DNA from: CAYYNP01 sp964472545
GTDB taxonomy: Bacteria > Planctomycetota > Planctomycetia > Pirellulales > Thermoguttaceae
NCBI GenBank assembly: GCA_964472545.1
Contig: CAYYNP010000148.1
Span: forward strand, 1 to 23,752
DNA length: 23,752 nucleotides
Direction of reading: 5' to 3'
Shown here: positions 21,240 to 23,752 of the stretch, piece after piece
Layout: each line of letters opens with the position of its first letter
Numbering within the stretch: the stretch's first letter is position 1
The notes under the pieces: generated by a model
Told to the model about the DNA's origin: nothing
Seen by the model: only the letters and a program-made list of their open reading frames with translations
Databases searched by the model: none
Made by a program: the position numbers and the translations under genes

Positions 21240-22433
21240 ATGCGCTGCTCAGTCACGATCGTACTTCTCGGGTTGATCTTCTCGCCGACGACCGACCGCG
21301 AAGTTGCAGCAGCCGCCGACCCCCAAGCGCGCGAGCCGGCCACGCAGCCGCCGAGAGGCTACGTTTCCCCTCAGGCCGCGTATGACGCGTATCGAACTGC
21401 CTGCCAGCAGAGAGACTGGCGGACGTTCTTTGCCTGCCATGCTCCTTGGGCACAAGACGACCTGGCTAGCGGTGCGCCCCTTCTACTCGTGTTCTTGGGC
21501 GATCTCAAGCGAGCCGTAGCGATACTCGATAAGTACCGCGTTGACTCGACTGCGGAGAAGCAAGCCCACTGTTCTGTACAATTCTCGGATAAGGCCACAA
21601 TGTTTGAGGAGGCAATGGCTGCCGCCTGCAAGCTGGGTTTCGACCCGCCGCCTCTTGGCGACCTGACGCTGCTGAGCCTAGACGCCACCAGGGCAACCGG
21701 CAAGGCACGGACCGTCACCGATGTCCACACCTGGGGATTCGCAGAAGGATGGACGCGAAAGAAGAAGGTCACCTACTTGGAGATCGAGTTCTGGCGACTC
21801 GACGGCCGATGGTTCGTGAGCCACGGCCCTCCTCCTCCGCCACCGCCGCCGCCAGAGGGGCACGACTCCCCGCAGGCCGCATTCGACGCGTACCGAAAGG
21901 CCCGCGCCGAGAAGAACTGGCGGGCCCTTTTCTCCTGCCATACGCCGCGGCGGCAGGACGACCTCCTTATCAGATCGCTCTTCAACCTGATAATTCGCGA
22001 CTACCAGCAGTTCAAGACGATACTTCGGAGGCATTGTGTCGACACGACGGCTTTGGAAGCAGCACGCTCTGGCAAGAACGTGGACCATGAGGCCGTCTGG
22101 AAGGCTATGCTGGGACAGATGTTGTTCAAGGTCATGGTCTTTGAAGAAGTACGCGAGGCCCTGGACAGGCCCGATTCCACGCCATCGCCGCTCGGCGAGT
22201 TGGAGATGCTGAACGTACGCGGCACCAGGGCAACCGGCAAGGCAAAGATCGTGGTCTCTTTCCACTCCTGGGGGCCAGAACGAGACGGACAAGGGCGCGA
22301 GCTGAAGCAGCATCGCGAGTTGACGCAGTACCAAGAGTTCCACTTTCGGCAACTCAACGGCAGGTGGTACTTGAGCGATGCTCCGCCTCCGCCGGAGTCG
22401 GAGGAAGACGACGACACGGCCGAAGCACCGTAA
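21240..22433 (+). CDS. Exported protein with two tandem copies of an unrecognised domain
   Basis: This encodes a 397-residue protein. ATG 21240 follows GGAGG (21228-21232) by 7 bases. A short hydrophobic N-terminus (SVTIVLLGLIF) suggests a signal peptide. Two related domains follow, residues about 42-195 and 209-376. Both start with SPQAAxDAYRxA, continue W-R-x-x-F-x-C-H-x-P and QDDL, share LGxLxxL...TRATGKA, and end with F-x-x-L-x-G-R-W-(F/Y)-x-S. A nine-proline linker (197-205) joins them, and an acidic tail ends the protein. The pattern (short start helix, then GRWY near the end) vaguely recalls NTF2/SnoaL-like folds, but I do not recognise the family and give no function. Codon use is less GC-biased than in the neighbouring genes. 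It follows the ATPase gene by 81 bases and could be co-transcribed or separate. Confidence 0.7.
   Translation: MRCSVTIVLLGLIFSPTTDREVAAAADPQAREPATQPPRGYVSPQAAYDAYRTACQQRDWRTFFACHAPWAQDDLASGAPLLLVFLGDLKRAVAILDKYRVDSTAEKQAHCSVQFSDKATMFEEAMAAACKLGFDPPPLGDLTLLSLDATRATGKARTVTDVHTWGFAEGWTRKKKVTYLEIEFWRLDGRWFVSHGPPPPPPPPPEGHDSPQAAFDAYRKARAEKNWRALFSCHTPRRQDDLLIRSLFNLIIRDYQQFKTILRRHCVDTTALEAARSGKNVDHEAVWKAMLGQMLFKVMVFEEVREALDRPDSTPSPLGELEMLNVRGTRATGKAKIVVSFHSWGPERDGQGRELKQHRELTQYQEFHFRQLNGRWYLSDAPPPPESEEDDDTAEAP
21686..22244 (+). repeat. 22-bp exact direct repeat within the tandem-domain gene
   Basis: Bases 21686-21707 and 22223-22244 are identical for 22 bases, and both encode TRATGKA at the same place in domains 1 and 2. 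The rest of the two domains has diverged much more. Recent gene conversion or strong constraint at this stretch could explain the identity. Confidence 0.75.
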
Positions 22434-22469
22434 GCTGGATGAGGTGTACCGCGACCTTAGGTATGTGAC

Positions 22470-23597
22470 ATGGGTGAGATTCCGGAGACGAACGTACCGC
22501 AAGCATCCCCCTCGAGCCTCGCCCCCCGCGGCCGCGTGGTCTCGATCGACGCCCTGCGCGGCTTCGATATGCTCTGGATTATTGGCGGATGGCACGTGGT
22601 GATGGCATTCAAACCGCTGCCCGCATGGCTGGAGTACCACTTCTCGCATCCGAAGTGGGTCGGCTTCTCGGCATGGGACATGATCATGCCGCTGTTTCTG
22701 TTTGTCGTCGGCGCGGCGATGCCGTTCTCGTTCGCCCGGCGGCGGGACAAGGGCCACAGCACGGGGGAGATCTATGGGAAAGTCCTGGTGCGTTTCGTGG
22801 TGCTGTTCGTGCTGGGGATGATCGCCCAGGGCAAGCTGCTGGAGTTCAATCTGAAGACGTTGCACATCTACACCAACACGCTGCAAGCGATCGCCTGCGG
22901 CTATCTGGTAGCCGCCGTCCTGCTGCTGCACTTCTCCACATGCTGGCAGGTGGCGACCACGGCGGCGTTGCTGCTGGGATATTGGGCCCTGCTGATGTGG
23001 GTGCCCGTGCCGGGTGAGAAGGCTGGCCTGTTATTGCCACAGACGAACCTGGCCATTTGCGTCGACCGAGCGATCCTAGGGCAATTCATGGACGACGACA
23101 CCACGTACACCTGGATCCTCAGCAGCATGGGGTTCGCCGCCACGGTGATGTTCGGGCTGTTCGCCGGAAAGTTGCTCCGCTCTGGGCTAACGCCTTGGGC
23201 CAAAGTCGCGTGGCTGGTGATTATCGGCCTGCTGTGCCTCAGCGCCGGGCTGCTGTGGAGCCTCAGGTTCCCCTTCATCAAGCACATCTGGACCAGTTCG
23301 ATGGTCCTTTGGGCCGCCGGCTGGAGCTACCTGTTGCTGGCCGCCTTCTACGCGGTGATCGACGTGCTCGGCTACCGCCGTTGGACCTTCCCGCTGGTGG
23401 TGATCGGCTCCAACGCGATCTTCGTCTACATGGCCACCCGCGTGATCGACTTCAAACACGTCAGCCACCCGATCTTCGGCGGGCTGGCGCGTCACTGCGG
23501 CGATTATGAGAAGCCCGTGCTCGCGGCGGCCACGCTGTTGGTGATCTGGCTAATGCTGTGGTACATGTACCGCAAGCGGACGTTTCTGAAGGTGTGA
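22470..23597 (+). CDS. NagX/HGSNAT-like membrane acyltransferase (DUF5009-type)
   Basis: This encodes a 375-residue protein with about ten membrane segments. The N-terminal RVVSIDALRGFDMLWIIGG and WDMIMPLFLFVVGAAMPFSF are hallmarks of the heparan-alpha-glucosaminide N-acetyltransferase/NagX branch of membrane acyltransferases. NTLQAIACGYLVAAVLL corresponds to the GVLQRIAxxY-type segment of that group, and the C-terminal IGSNAIFVYMATRVID is also typical. Family members transfer an acetyl or acyl group across the membrane to amino sugars or cell-surface glycans; the actual acceptor here is unknown. ATG 22470 lies 36 bases after the preceding gene, with only a weak AGGT in front. The protein likely sits in the inner membrane. 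Planctomycetes often carry several such genes, so a link with the upstream gene is not assured. Confidence 0.82.
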   Translation: MGEIPETNVPQASPSSLAPRGRVVSIDALRGFDMLWIIGGWHVVMAFKPLPAWLEYHFSHPKWVGFSAWDMIMPLFLFVVGAAMPFSFARRRDKGHSTGEIYGKVLVRFVVLFVLGMIAQGKLLEFNLKTLHIYTNTLQAIACGYLVAAVLLLHFSTCWQVATTAALLLGYWALLMWVPVPGEKAGLLLPQTNLAICVDRAILGQFMDDDTTYTWILSSMGFAATVMFGLFAGKLLRSGLTPWAKVAWLVIIGLLCLSAGLLWSLRFPFIKHIWTSSMVLWAAGWSYLLLAAFYAVIDVLGYRRWTFPLVVIGSNAIFVYMATRVIDFKHVSHPIFGGLARHCGDYEKPVLAAATLLVIWLMLWYMYRKRTFLKV

Positions 23598-23752
23598 CGG
23601 GGAGGGAAGGATGAAGGCGGAAGGATGAGGGATGAAGAAGAAAGGATAACGGCGCGTCGCCACGGATGCAACGCCCCAAGTCCCTAGCCCCAAAAAACCC
23701 CGGCCCGAAAAAAACAAGCAGAAGAACAACAACAAAAGCAACCCCAGAAGCC
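23598..23752. other. Right-edge non-coding stretch with a short purine repeat
   Basis: The 155 bases after the acyltransferase stop start with a purine-rich run in which GGAAGGATGA occurs at 23605-23614 and 23619-23628, followed by a related GGGATGAAG. Beyond 23690 the strand is A- and C-rich with AAAAAA runs. No hairpin with a T-run was found on either strand. A minus-strand open frame (23550-23741) is low-complexity and not convincing as a gene. Confidence 0.5.

Noticed and set aside
23550..23741. Minus-strand frame at the right edge starting with a Leu/Phe-rich run
   Set aside because: The hydrophobic start is a by-product of A-rich plus-strand runs. It then reads through the purine repeat and overlaps the end of the acyltransferase gene.

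Overview
The window is GC-rich, densely coded DNA and most resembles a planctomycete chromosome (probably the Pirellula/Blastopirellula side). This is inference from gene content. The signs are an outer-membrane LptD/OstA-like gene, a membrane protein resembling the planctomycete DUF6798 family, an NagX/HGSNAT-like acyltransferase, weak or absent Shine-Dalgarno sites at several genes, and many short GC-rich palindromic repeats between and inside genes. No phage, plasmid, CRISPR or transposase gene was seen.

Layout. At the left edge the 5' end of a tRNA (probably tRNA-Ala) runs off the window on the minus strand behind a near-consensus promoter. A minus-strand lipoprotein resembling an ABC-transporter solute-binding protein follows, with no transporter genes beside it. 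On the plus strand come a polytopic membrane protein coupled by an ATGA overlap to a CoA-type Nudix hydrolase, then a stand-alone HAD phosphatase. A palindrome-rich gap leads into a surface-polysaccharide cluster: SpsF-like cytidylyltransferase, HAD hydrolase, capsule-type GT-B transferase and a Wzx/MATE-like flippase. This set would activate a sugar, build a glycan and flip it across the membrane. A UvrD/PcrA-family helicase lies convergent on the minus strand, bracketed by inverted copies of a 20-bp palindrome.

The second half holds a tight three-gene plus-strand unit behind a good sigma70-type promoter: an LptD/OstA-like outer-membrane protein, an SbcD/YhaO-like calcineurin-fold protein and an SbcC/YhaN-like ATPase. 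The gaps are 6 bases and a GTGA overlap. The unit is unusual. The nuclease-fold subunit has lost most expected metal ligands, while its ATPase partner keeps all ATPase motifs, carries two membrane segments in mid-protein and ends in a Lys/Arg patch followed by a roughly 130-residue Glu/Asp/Tyr tail. This is the best candidate here for an undescribed system. It is followed by an exported protein made of two tandem copies of an unrecognised domain joined by a polyproline linker, and an NagX/HGSNAT-like membrane acyltransferase. The last 155 bases contain no convincing gene.

All family assignments come from reading motifs by eye. No database search was possible.
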